DNA from: Nitrospirota bacterium
GTDB lineage: Bacteria; Nitrospirota; Nitrospiria; Nitrospirales; UBA8639
Reading direction: 5' to 3'
DNA length: 5,396 nt
NCBI GenBank assembly: GCA_003228495.1
Contig: QIDY01000368.1
Location: 1-5,396, forward strand
Positions 1 to 5,394 of this stretch are shown here, piece after piece. The translations under genes were made by a program, and so were the position numbers. The notes beneath the pieces are model-generated. The model searched no databases. It worked only from the letters and a program-made list of their open reading frames with translations, and was not told the origin of the DNA. Numbering within the stretch: position 1 is the first letter of the stretch; each line of letters opens with the position of its first letter.

Positions 1-822
1 AGGGAACGTCCCGATTTCCGTTTCGACTTGCCCATTTTTAATGATACCGGGGATGGTATTTGCCTGCCCAATAAATTCCGCAACGAACGCACAGGAGGGT
101 TGTTGATAAATTGTTTCCGGCGTATCGCATTGCACTAAGACTCCATCTTGCATGACTGCGACCCGATCGGCCATGGCAAAGGCCTCATCATGATCATGGG
201 TAACGAGAATAGCCGTGGTCTGTGTCTGTCGTAGGACCCGATACAGCTCCTTCCGCATTTTGATCGTCATCTCCGGATCCAAATTACTGAACGGTTCATC
301 GAGTAAGAGCATGATGGGTTTGGGTGCTAACGCGCGAGCGATAGCCACTCGTTGTTGTTGTCCGCCGGAGAGTTCGTGGGGGAAACGACCTTCCAGACCT
401 AGTAATCCCACGAGTTCCAACAAAGCCTGGACACGGGCTTGGCGATCAGAAGTACTCCAGTGATACAGCCCAAACGCGACGTTTTCCGATACGCACATAT
501 GTGGAAAGAGCGCATATTCTTGAAAAACCATCCCTACTCGACGTTTCTCGGGAGCAATGTGTACAGACTGGGATGCGATGATCTGGCCTTGTAAGCGAAT
601 CTCTCCGGCCGAAATTTTTTCAAAACCGGCAATGGCGCGCAGTGTCGTGGTTTTGCCGCAGCCGGATGGCCCTAACAGACAGAGAATTTGTCCGGGTGGG
701 AGTAGAAGAGAAAGTTCATGAACCGTTGGCGTATTCGGATGATATCCGCAAGTGATCTTGTCAATAGCCAGAATAGGTTCTTCGGTTGAAGACGTAGTCG
801 GTATGTCGGCGAAAGAAGACAC
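1..822 (-). CDS. fbpC: Ferric-iron ABC transporter ATP-binding protein, 3' end outside window
   Basis: This is the ATPase that powers import, acting as a dimer on the cytoplasmic face of the permease encoded just upstream. The 274 codons visible contain the complete nucleotide-binding domain: Walker A GPSGCGKTT (about 51-59), Q-loop VFQEYALFPH (Q101), signature LSGGQQQR (151-158), Walker B MLLLDEP (D175, E176), D-loop SNLD (179-182) and H-loop H209. After about residue 240 the sequence enters what should be the TOBE-type C-terminal domain, cut by the window edge. Members of the FbpC/PotA/CysA-like family are usually about 350 residues, so roughly 75 are missing. The frame has no ATG near the expected N-terminus. 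GTG at 820-822 is the only reasonable start and lacks a clear Shine-Dalgarno. It lies 68 bp after the permease stop, consistent with co-transcription. Iron as substrate is inferred from the neighbouring binding protein. By itself this ATPase could equally serve a polyamine, sulfate or thiamine importer. Confidence 0.9.
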   Translation of the reverse strand, partial: MSSFADIPTTSSTEEPILAIDKITCGYHPNTPTVHELSLLLPPGQILCLLGPSGCGKTTTLRAIAGFEKISAGEIRLQGQIIASQSVHIAPEKRRVGMVFQEYALFPHMCVSENVAFGLYHWSTSDRQARVQALLELVGLLGLEGRFPHELSGGQQQRVAIARALAPKPIMLLLDEPFSNLDPEMTIKMRKELYRVLRQTQTTAILVTHDHDEAFAMADRVAVMQDGVLVQCDTPETIYQQPSCAFVAEFIGQANTIPGIIKNGQVETEIGTFP

Positions 823-890
823 GGCGGCAACCCAATTTTGGATAAAATTCCAATCTAGAGGACTATGATTATGGGGTATTGTACTCGGGC

Positions 891-2546
891 TTACCTCGCC
901 TGCCAATTCCCTTTCGACAATAAAAAAACGGCAGGGATCGTGAGAAGCACAATCAGCAGAGCAGGCGGGGCGGCAAGCTGATAGAGCTCTTCGCTAGCTT
1001 CCAACCAAACGCGGACGGCCAATGTATCGAATCCTATGGGCCGCAACAGTAAGGTCGCAGGCAGTTCTTTCATGCAGAGCAGAAACATGAGCAACCATGC
1101 GGCAGAAAACCCTTTGCGTACCAGGGGAAAGGTGATTTGCGTAAACGTGCGAATCCCTTTTGCACCTAAATTTCGCGCAGCTTCTTCTAAATTAGGATTG
1201 ACTTGTTGCAGTGCCGACTCCATGGCTTGCAGCCCAGCTGGCAAAAAGTGGACAAGGTAGGCCAAGATGAGAACCAGAACGGTCCCATACAAAAACGGCA
1301 GTATGTCGGTGAACACCATGAGTAGGGCTAAGGCCGCGACCGGTCCGGGTAATACGTACCCAATGTATGCTCCTTGGAGACAGGCTAGATGGAATTTAGT
1401 GGGAATCCGGTATGCCAAATACGCCAGTGGTGTTCCCAAGGCCAGGGCTGCCGTGGCCGCAATGGCCGAAAGAAACAAGCTATTCCAGATATAACTTCCA
1501 AAGGAGGACCCTAATTCTCCGTTCGTCCATGCGGTGAAGGTCCATTGGATAAGGAGTAGAACCGGAAGGCCGAAGGCCGCCGAAAAAATTATTAAAAATG
1601 CGAGGTTAATCCCGATGCCCTTGGGAAAGGAACAGGGTTTGGGTGTGGCCGTTCGGACTCGACCGGATGTTTGATAAAAACGGCTTTGCTTCCGGAACCA
1701 TCGTTCGGCAAATAGAAAAATCAGAGCAAAGGCCACTAACAAGAGGCTCAACAAAGAGGCGGATTGGTAATCAAATCTGCCTGTAATTTGTTGGTAAATG
1801 GCATAAGTGAAGGTTTGAAACCGCAACAAAGAAACGGCACCAAAATCCGATACGACGTATAAGACAACTAAAAACATGCTTGCGACAAGGGCCGGACGAA
1901 TGAGCGGGAGGGAGACTCGAAAAAACGTTTCCCAGCGAGCCGCACCGGTGGCTTGTGCGGCTTCTTCAAAGGATAGATTGAAATTTTGAAAGGCCGCCCG
2001 GGCCAGCAAATAGACATAGGGAAAGGTGTTTAACGTCATCACGACTAGAGCACCGGTGAAACTATAGGGTGAGGGAATGCGGGAATCGGAGTTGGTGAGC
2101 CACTGCCAGGTTTGTTCCACCGGTCCGGCCGTATCAAGTAAATACGTGTAGACATAGGCGAGCACAAACGAGGGGATGGCCAAAGGCAAAACAAACCCCC
2201 AATCCCAAAATCCTCGTCCCCAAAACTGATAACGAGTCACCACCCAGGCTGTAGAGATGCCCAGAGTCAGGGTCGTGACCGACACGCCTATTGCCAAGGA
2301 GATTGTGTTCGTGAGTAATTCCGGAAGGCGAGTGGACCAAAGCCGTTGCACGATCGAGAGATCACCGGTGAGGGCTGAATAGGTGACATACACCAGGGGA
2401 AATGTCAGAACGCTGGCGATCCCCAATGCCATCATCGACAAAGGAGTCAGAGGAAATTGGCGGCCCATGTTGAAAAAGCTAGGAGCCTGTCCGAGATTAG
2501 CGATCGTCACGAGGTTGTGCTGGTTTGAGTCAGATTTTTCGATCAT
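891..2546 (-). CDS. fbpB: Iron(III) ABC transporter permease, fused two-domain (FbpB-like)
   Basis: This inner-membrane channel subunit receives Fe3+ from the periplasmic binding protein. The 551 residues contain two tandem binding-protein-dependent permease domains, the usual architecture and length for FbpB, with about twelve hydrophobic segments (near 38-58, 80-104, 115-137, 163-183, 219-243, 264-282, then 313-336, 353-377, 390-412, 415-435, 478-500, 527-545). Each half carries the cytoplasmic EAA loop that docks the ATPase: EEAAQATGAARW at 194-205 and EEAARNLGAKGI at 454-465. The start is uncertain. The ATG at 2544-2546 gives a polar 26-residue leader before Met27 (2466-2468), which sits just ahead of the first membrane helix as in most relatives. 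Neither start has a convincing Shine-Dalgarno. The leader region also contains one arm of a 20-bp inverted repeat, so residues 1-26 may be untranslated. The permease lies between the binding protein (105 bp upstream) and the ATPase (68 bp downstream). Confidence 0.9.
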   Translation of the reverse strand: MIEKSDSNQHNLVTIANLGQAPSFFNMGRQFPLTPLSMMALGIASVLTFPLVYVTYSALTGDLSIVQRLWSTRLPELLTNTISLAIGVSVTTLTLGISTAWVVTRYQFWGRGFWDWGFVLPLAIPSFVLAYVYTYLLDTAGPVEQTWQWLTNSDSRIPSPYSFTGALVVMTLNTFPYVYLLARAAFQNFNLSFEEAAQATGAARWETFFRVSLPLIRPALVASMFLVVLYVVSDFGAVSLLRFQTFTYAIYQQITGRFDYQSASLLSLLLVAFALIFLFAERWFRKQSRFYQTSGRVRTATPKPCSFPKGIGINLAFLIIFSAAFGLPVLLLIQWTFTAWTNGELGSSFGSYIWNSLFLSAIAATAALALGTPLAYLAYRIPTKFHLACLQGAYIGYVLPGPVAALALLMVFTDILPFLYGTVLVLILAYLVHFLPAGLQAMESALQQVNPNLEEAARNLGAKGIRTFTQITFPLVRKGFSAAWLLMFLLCMKELPATLLLRPIGFDTLAVRVWLEASEELYQLAAPPALLIVLLTIPAVFLLSKGNWQAR

Positions 2547-2645
2547 TTGAGGCGAATAGTGGTGACTATTAAACGAAAAGGATCGGAAAATCTGGCCAAA
2601 TCCGGCGCAACCGCAGTAGATCAGTCTAATCTCGGACAGGCTCCT
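2481..2645. repeat. Perfect 20-bp inverted repeat around the permease start, 125-bp spacer
   Basis: The 20 bases at 2481-2500 (starting AGGAGCCTGT) are the exact reverse complement of 2626-2645 (starting CTAATCTCGG). Matching stops abruptly on both sides, apart from a GATC just inside each arm that is offset by two bases. On the transcribed minus strand the first arm begins 6 nt after the fbpA stop codon. The second arm ends 12 nt before the alternative permease start Met27 and is followed by AGC and then a run of five T. The spacer holds the annotated permease ATG. In RNA this would be a 20-bp stem closing a 125-nt loop. The arm in the permease frame reads as codons 16-22 (NLGQAPS). Function is not known from the sequence; attenuation, 3'-end protection of the fbpA message or an invertible segment are all possible. 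Confidence 0.85.
2555..2570. repeat. Short dyad AATAGT-GGTG-ACTATT just upstream of permease ATG
   Basis: Six-base arms (2555-2560 and 2565-2570) pair perfectly around a 4-nt centre, 8 bp upstream of the annotated permease start. It lies inside the spacer of the larger inverted repeat, so in RNA it would form a small A/U-rich hairpin in the loop. It could also be a DNA operator. The arms are short enough that chance is possible, and no function can be assigned. Confidence 0.35.
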
Positions 2646-2651
2646 GAAGGG

Positions 2652-3707
2652 TTAGCGAAGGCCCAAGTGTTCAATCTCTTGTATGATGGGTTCACGGAGT
2701 GTCGCTAACCTGGTCAGGGGGATACCAGAGGCACGAAATGACGAAGAGGGTGGTAACACCGGGTCTGCCTTGATGGAAGGATTAACCGGATATTCCTTAT
2801 TGATACTTGCAAACATCTTTTGTCCCGCTGAAGATATCAAAAATGCAATCAGCTGGTTGGCCGCAGACACATGCTTGGCATGGGCTGTGAGGCCAATCCC
2901 GGCGACATTCATAATCGCCCCCATACCTCCTTCGTCTTGGTCGGTGAGCAAAGGGGCGATCGGGGCCGTGGGGTCTTTTGCTAAATGGCGAAAAATATAA
3001 TAGTGATTGACAATGCCGACGGCGACTTTTCCTTTCGCCACTGCATCCACGATTTGTCGATTTTTGCCATACACCTCGTTGCCTGCATTGTCACGAATAC
3101 CTTTAAGAAATTCTAGGGAAATCTTCTCGCCTTTGGCTGCCAATACCATGGATGCCCCGGCCTGTAAATATTCGCTATTCGCCGTTGGGATGGCAAGCTT
3201 CCCCTTCCACGCCGGTTTGGCAAGGTCAAGAAGCGAGTTGATGGCTGACGGGTTGATTTTCTGAGTGTTATACACAATCATCCAAATCCGACCCGATAGT
3301 CCAATCCAACTATTGTCTGGAGCACGGAAGGCTGCGGGGATTGTGGTTTCGATCTCAGGAAGGAGAATGGGTTGCAACAATTGAAGGCTGCGGGCCAATT
3401 CCAGGGCTCCGGCCTCATTCGTGATAAAGACATCAGCCGGGGTACGAGCTCGTTCCGCACGTAGCCGGTTCACGAGTTCCGTACTCCCGGCAGTCAGGAG
3501 TTGTACGGTAATGCCCGTTGTTTTTTGAAAATGATCTAGAGCGGGTTTAATCAACCGTTCAGCACGTCCTGAATATACTACGACTGAGTCTGTCGCTAAC
3601 ACCGTTTGCTCGGTTATGAGGCTGAAACTCAGGGTTATAACCGCAAATAAAAAGGCACCATACTGGGAATATGGGAATTTTCTAACGATTTGAATAATCA
3701 TTTTCAT
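2652..3707 (-). CDS. fbpA: Periplasmic ferric-iron-binding protein of ABC transporter (FbpA-like)
   Basis: This is the solute-binding protein that captures Fe3+ in the periplasm and delivers it to the permease. The 351-residue product begins with a signal peptide: basic K2-K10, hydrophobic core about 17-31, probable cleavage after VLA (38). There is no lipobox cysteine, so it should be soluble. The mature protein opens with VVVYSGRAERLIKPALDHFQ (42-61), characteristic of the FbpA group. It also has the hinge-region SGRIWMIVYN (138-147) and, most telling, the adjacent tyrosine pair in NHYYIF (Tyr236-Tyr237), matching the iron-coordinating tyrosines of Neisseria and Haemophilus FbpA; EYPVNP follows at 305-310. 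Length is normal for the family. The start used is ATG 3705-3707. An ATG two codons downstream is equally possible, and the Shine-Dalgarno is weak. It follows fur by 95 bp with no terminator seen between them. A Fur-box-like dyad overlaps its first codons. Confidence 0.9.
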   Translation of the reverse strand: MKMIIQIVRKFPYSQYGAFLFAVITLSFSLITEQTVLATDSVVVYSGRAERLIKPALDHFQKTTGITVQLLTAGSTELVNRLRAERARTPADVFITNEAGALELARSLQLLQPILLPEIETTIPAAFRAPDNSWIGLSGRIWMIVYNTQKINPSAINSLLDLAKPAWKGKLAIPTANSEYLQAGASMVLAAKGEKISLEFLKGIRDNAGNEVYGKNRQIVDAVAKGKVAVGIVNHYYIFRHLAKDPTAPIAPLLTDQDEGGMGAIMNVAGIGLTAHAKHVSAANQLIAFLISSAGQKMFASINKEYPVNPSIKADPVLPPSSSFRASGIPLTRLATLREPIIQEIEHLGLR

Positions 3708-3712
3708 AATTC
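3692..3712 (-). promoter_or_regulatory. Candidate Fur box overlapping the fbpA start codon
   Basis: On the coding strand, TGAAAAT-G-ATTATTC (3706 down to 3692) matches the 7-1-7 Fur motif TGATAATNATTATCA at 11 or 12 of 14 defined positions. The wider 21-bp stretch 3692-3712 is an imperfect dyad with GAAT..AT at one end and AT..ATTC at the other. A Fur gene lies immediately upstream and the gene controlled is an iron transporter, which fits. The site covers the ATG rather than an obvious promoter, so repression would need promoter overlap or a transcription roadblock. The sequence is also AT-rich coding (MKMII), so chance similarity cannot be excluded. Confidence 0.4.
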
Positions 3713-3802
3713 ATATCTTACTATGAATCTTTACCGTGGAGCAAGATTACGAGTTATGTATGAAAGGGAAAGTAGGTCGAGTGGAGGTGAGGATGATATA
3801 AA

Positions 3803-4237
3803 TTAAGCGGGTTGGCAGGTGGCGCAGAGACCGTAGAGTTCTAATTTGTGAGTTTGAATGGTAAACCCATTTTCTTTGGCCACGGCTTCTTGCAGGTCTT
3901 CGATTTGACAATTGTTAAATTCCACGATTTTCCCGCATCCCGTACAAATCAAATGATCATGATGGCCTTTGTGGGACACATTATCGAACTGCGTTTGGGT
4001 TCCGAAATGGCGTTCTTGGGCTATTTCGGTGTCGCAAAAGAGTTTGAGGGTACGATAGATCGTGGCTAGGCCGATATGGGGGTCTTTTTTTGCCAAGATG
4101 TGATATAACTGCTCCGCTGTGACATGCTCCATTTTCAGGAACGTGGTTAGAATAAGTTCTCGCTGACGGGTCAGCTTGAGGCTGTGTTTGGTGAGATGCT
4201 GTTGGAGCAATTCAAGTTCTTTGACGGGTTTGGGCAT
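3803..4237 (-). CDS. fur: Fur family ferric uptake regulator
   Basis: This is a cytoplasmic, metal-sensing, dimeric transcription factor that typically represses iron-uptake genes when Fe2+ is plentiful. The 144 residues are full length for the family. The N-terminal winged helix holds the recognition helix GLATIYRTLKLF (56-67). The C-terminal dimerisation/metal domain contains HHDHLICTGC. Aligned by eye with E. coli Fur, the metal ligands are kept: H38, H92, H93, D94, H95, E113 and H130, with D85 where E. coli has E81. Two CxxC pairs, C98/C101 and C138/C141, would bind structural zinc. Glutamate at 113 and the overall match to Fur favour Fur over PerR or Zur, although the family is hard to split by sequence alone. 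AGGGA sits 10 nt before the ATG, and a good promoter lies 32-60 bp upstream of it. It heads the iron transporter cluster on the same strand, so it may be both co-transcribed with it and its regulator. Confidence 0.93.
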   Translation of the reverse strand: MPKPVKELELLQQHLTKHSLKLTRQRELILTTFLKMEHVTAEQLYHILAKKDPHIGLATIYRTLKLFCDTEIAQERHFGTQTQFDNVSHKGHHDHLICTGCGKIVEFNNCQIEDLQEAVAKENGFTIQTHKLELYGLCATCQPA

Positions 4238-4263
4238 GGCCGGATTGTCCCTGAAATTGAGAA

Positions 4264-4278
4264 GAGGTATTAAACCTC
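4264..4278. promoter_or_regulatory. 15-bp dyad GAGGT-ATTAA-ACCTC over the fur -10 box
   Basis: Perfect five-base arms (4264-4268 and 4274-4278) flank the five central bases of the fur -10 region. A protein bound here would block RNA polymerase. It does not resemble the AT-rich Fur box, so if it is an operator it belongs to some other regulator or to a diverged site. The short arms make a chance origin possible. Confidence 0.3.
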
Positions 4279-4297
4279 AAGATGTGAATTTGGTCAA
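4269..4297 (-). promoter_or_regulatory. Sigma-70-type promoter of fur
   Basis: Read on the minus strand, TTGACC (-35, 4292-4297) is separated by exactly 17 bp from TTTAAT (-10, 4269-4274). Each box matches the consensus at five of six positions. Transcription would start near 4262, leaving a leader of about 25 nt that contains the fur Shine-Dalgarno AGGGA. This is the best-defined promoter in the window. With no clear terminator after fur, it may also drive the iron transporter genes. Confidence 0.7.
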
Positions 4298-4338
4298 GAA
4301 TTTTTTTTGATGACTTGGTCTGAGGAACGTGGAGTCCT

Positions 4339-4899
4339 ATGCGAATACCCTTGGAAGTGACCAGTGATCGTGCTTTGCTTATCTATACCTTGCATTTGAC
4401 CCAATCCATGGGATTGATGAGTGACGTGAAACTCCAACAGTTGCTATTTCTTGCAGAGTTGCAAATGTTGGGGAAAGGATTCAAAGGCTTGCATTGGGAA
4501 TTTGTTCGTTTTCCCTACGGGGCATTCAGTAAGGATGTGGATAATGATTTGCTATTTTTGCGCCGCAAAGAACGACTGCAAAATTTTGATGTGACTGAAG
4601 AGGCGCAGCATGTGGTGGAGTTAGTTGATCAGGTGGTGAATGGCCATGAGGCAAATGAACAAATCATGGAAACGATTCGCACGGTGATCGATACATATGG
4701 GATGCAAGATACGAGCGAGATTATGAGTTCAGTGGAGGCGGTGGAATTAAGTCCGGCTGATAATCCCGAACAAAAATTGGCGATTCGGGATATTTCGTTT
4801 CATACCATTATGCTGGTGCCGTCTCGCGTGGAGACTACAGAAGCATTCACTCTTTCAGTGGTACAGGCGAAAAGCCTCAATGCAGCGATGGGGTATTAG
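4339..4899 (+). CDS. Panacea/DUF4065-like or YwgA-like protein of unknown function
   Basis: The product is a 186-residue, probably cytoplasmic protein with no signal peptide or membrane segment. The N-terminal half resembles the Panacea (DUF4065, SocA-like) and YwgA-type families: a helix with KLQQLLFLAELQML (31-44), then LHWEFVRFPYGAFSKDVDNDLLFLRRKERL (51-80). This follows the family pattern of a KLQKLLYL helix, an F-x-x-x-x-YGP-[FY]-S turn and a following helix. The usual YGP is YGA here. The C-terminal half (about 110-186) is acidic and unrecognised. Panacea domains often act as antitoxins or chaperone-like adaptors beside a toxin gene, but no toxin-like gene is adjacent: the neighbours are divergent fur and convergent comEA-like. 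The ATG is the first in-frame start after an in-frame stop at 4321-4323. GGAG lies 4 nt upstream and GAGGA 12 nt upstream. The stop codon directly abuts a large inverted repeat. The family assignment is from motif memory only. Confidence 0.75.
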   Translation: MRIPLEVTSDRALLIYTLHLTQSMGLMSDVKLQQLLFLAELQMLGKGFKGLHWEFVRFPYGAFSKDVDNDLLFLRRKERLQNFDVTEEAQHVVELVDQVVNGHEANEQIMETIRTVIDTYGMQDTSEIMSSVEAVELSPADNPEQKLAIRDISFHTIMLVPSRVETTEAFTLSVVQAKSLNAAMGY

Positions 4900-5027
4900 G
4901 GAAAAGTGAGAAGTAATAAGTGAGAAGGGAGAAGTAAGGAGTGATGGGTAAGAAAGAAGAAGAAGAGGCATGCCGTTTCTGCCTCTTTTGCTTCTCACTT
5001 CTCCCTTATTACTTCTCACTTTTTCCC
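4899..5027. repeat. Imperfect 36/37-bp inverted repeat made of GAGAAG units
   Basis: The left arm, 4899-4934, pairs with the right arm, 4991-5027, with one single-base gap and two mismatches. The core of 15 bases (GTGAGAAGTAATAAG, 4906-4920 against 5005-5019) is perfect. The mismatches come from two 7-base units, TGAGAAG and GGAGAAG, appearing in opposite order in the two arms. GAGAAG occurs three times in the left arm alone (4908, 4922, 4929). The left arm is almost all purine. The element starts at the last base of the upstream stop codon and encloses a smaller terminator-like hairpin. It resembles intergenic palindromic repeat elements, but only one copy is visible here. Confidence 0.8.
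4961..4989. terminator. Probable bidirectional intrinsic terminator
   Basis: AAGAGGCA (4963-4970) pairs with TGCCTCTT (4980-4987) across a 9-nt loop, extended by a G-U and an A-U pair to 4961-4989. On the plus strand the stem ends in TTTT, suitable for the 4339-4899 gene. On the minus strand the stem is followed by a T-rich tract (CTTCTTCTTTCTT), suitable for transcription arriving from the comEA-like gene. The two genes converge here, so one shared terminator is expected. Confidence 0.6.
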
Positions 5028-5030
5028 TTG

Positions 5031-5063
5031 CCGGCTCCCTCCCGTGAAACGAAAGGGAGCCGG
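5031..5063. repeat. Strong GC-rich hairpin downstream of the comEA-like gene
   Basis: CCGGCTCCCT (5031-5040) and AGGGAGCCGG (5054-5063) are perfect 10-bp arms around a 13-nt loop, starting 12 bp past the comEA-like stop codon. It lies where a terminator would be, but neither strand has a T-run after the stem. It may protect the mRNA 3' end or work with the T-rich terminator further along. Confidence 0.6.
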
Positions 5064-5075
5064 TAACGGACTACG

Positions 5076-5378
5076 TTATTGCTTCTTGGTTGACTCCACC
5101 CTAAAAACTTCATTCAACGCTTGTAAGCGGACTTTCCCCACGCCATTGACCGCTTCTAATTCCTCCATTGATTTAAATTTTCCATGTTCTTTTTTGTAGT
5201 CCAAAATGTTTTTGGCCGTGTCATATCCAACCCCATTCACCGATTCCAGTTGTTCGATGGTGGCGGTATTGATATCGGCTTTCACGGCGGCAAATGCTCC
5301 GGTAGCAGGCAGCAACATACCAAGGGAAAAGCACATGGCCAACAGGAGAGCAGAAAGTCGTTTTTGTGGTTTTTTCAT
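5076..5378 (-). CDS. Secreted helix-hairpin-helix (ComEA-like) DNA-binding protein
   Basis: The 100-residue product has a signal peptide (basic KKPQKR, hydrophobic core about 8-24, cleavage near AFA-A, 30-31). This is followed by a compact ComEA-type double helix-hairpin-helix domain: DINTATIEQLESVNGVGYDTAKNILDYKK (35-63), then GKFKSMEELEAVNGVGKVRLQALN (66-89). The paired VNGVG hairpins (47-51 and 77-81) are the loops that contact the DNA backbone. Such proteins bind double-stranded DNA without sequence specificity. In Gram-negative bacteria small periplasmic ComEA homologues pull DNA in during natural transformation. No other competence gene is visible, so a role in uptake is an inference from the family. 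It lacks the N-terminal membrane anchor and SLBB domain of Bacillus ComEA, as is normal for the short Gram-negative form. The ATG is fixed by an excellent ribosome binding site 8 nt upstream. Confidence 0.88.
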   Translation of the reverse strand: MKKPQKRLSALLLAMCFSLGMLLPATGAFAAVKADINTATIEQLESVNGVGYDTAKNILDYKKEHGKFKSMEELEAVNGVGKVRLQALNEVFRVESTKKQ

Positions 5379-5386
5379 AAATAAAA

Positions 5387-5394
5387 CTCCTTTT
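5387..5394 (-). promoter_or_regulatory. Shine-Dalgarno AAAAGGAG of the comEA-like gene
   Basis: Read on the minus strand, AAAAGGAG ends 8 nt before the ATG at 5376-5378. It is the strongest ribosome binding site in the window and confirms the start of this gene. The promoter lies beyond the right edge. Confidence 0.85.

Noticed and set aside
215..463. Plus-strand open frame opposite the ATPase gene
   Set aside because: It runs antisense to the well-supported nucleotide-binding domain, has biased cysteine/serine/arginine composition and no recognisable motif.
1036..1494. Two short plus-strand open frames (1036-1260 and 1267-1494) opposite the permease
   Set aside because: They lie antisense to the permease coding region, and neither shows family features.
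2134..2340. Minus-strand 68-codon open frame overlapping the permease in another frame
   Set aside because: The permease frame here carries continuous membrane-helix signal; the alternative is a shadow.
2683..3264. Plus-strand open frames (2683-3000 and 3007-3264) opposite fbpA
   Set aside because: They are antisense to a clearly recognised binding protein, with no start signals or domains.
3278..3460. Minus-strand 60-codon open frame inside fbpA
   Set aside because: It is in a different frame from the conserved binding-protein sequence and has no support.
3708..3802. Separate promoter for fbpA (weak TTGCTC / TAAGAT pair ending near the ATG)
   Set aside because: The -35 matches at only three of six positions, the spacing is 18 bp and it would imply a nearly leaderless transcript. 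Too weak to call.
3848..4069. Plus-strand 73-codon open frame opposite fur
   Set aside because: It is antisense to the conserved metal-binding domain of fur.
4899..5027. CRISPR array or insertion sequence from the repeated GAGAAG units
   Set aside because: The units are only 6-8 bases with no regular spacers, and there is no transposase or target-site duplication. The structure is an inverted repeat.
5184..5384. Plus-strand 66-codon open frame opposite the comEA-like gene
   Set aside because: It is antisense to the signal peptide and first hairpin domain, which have a strong ribosome binding site.
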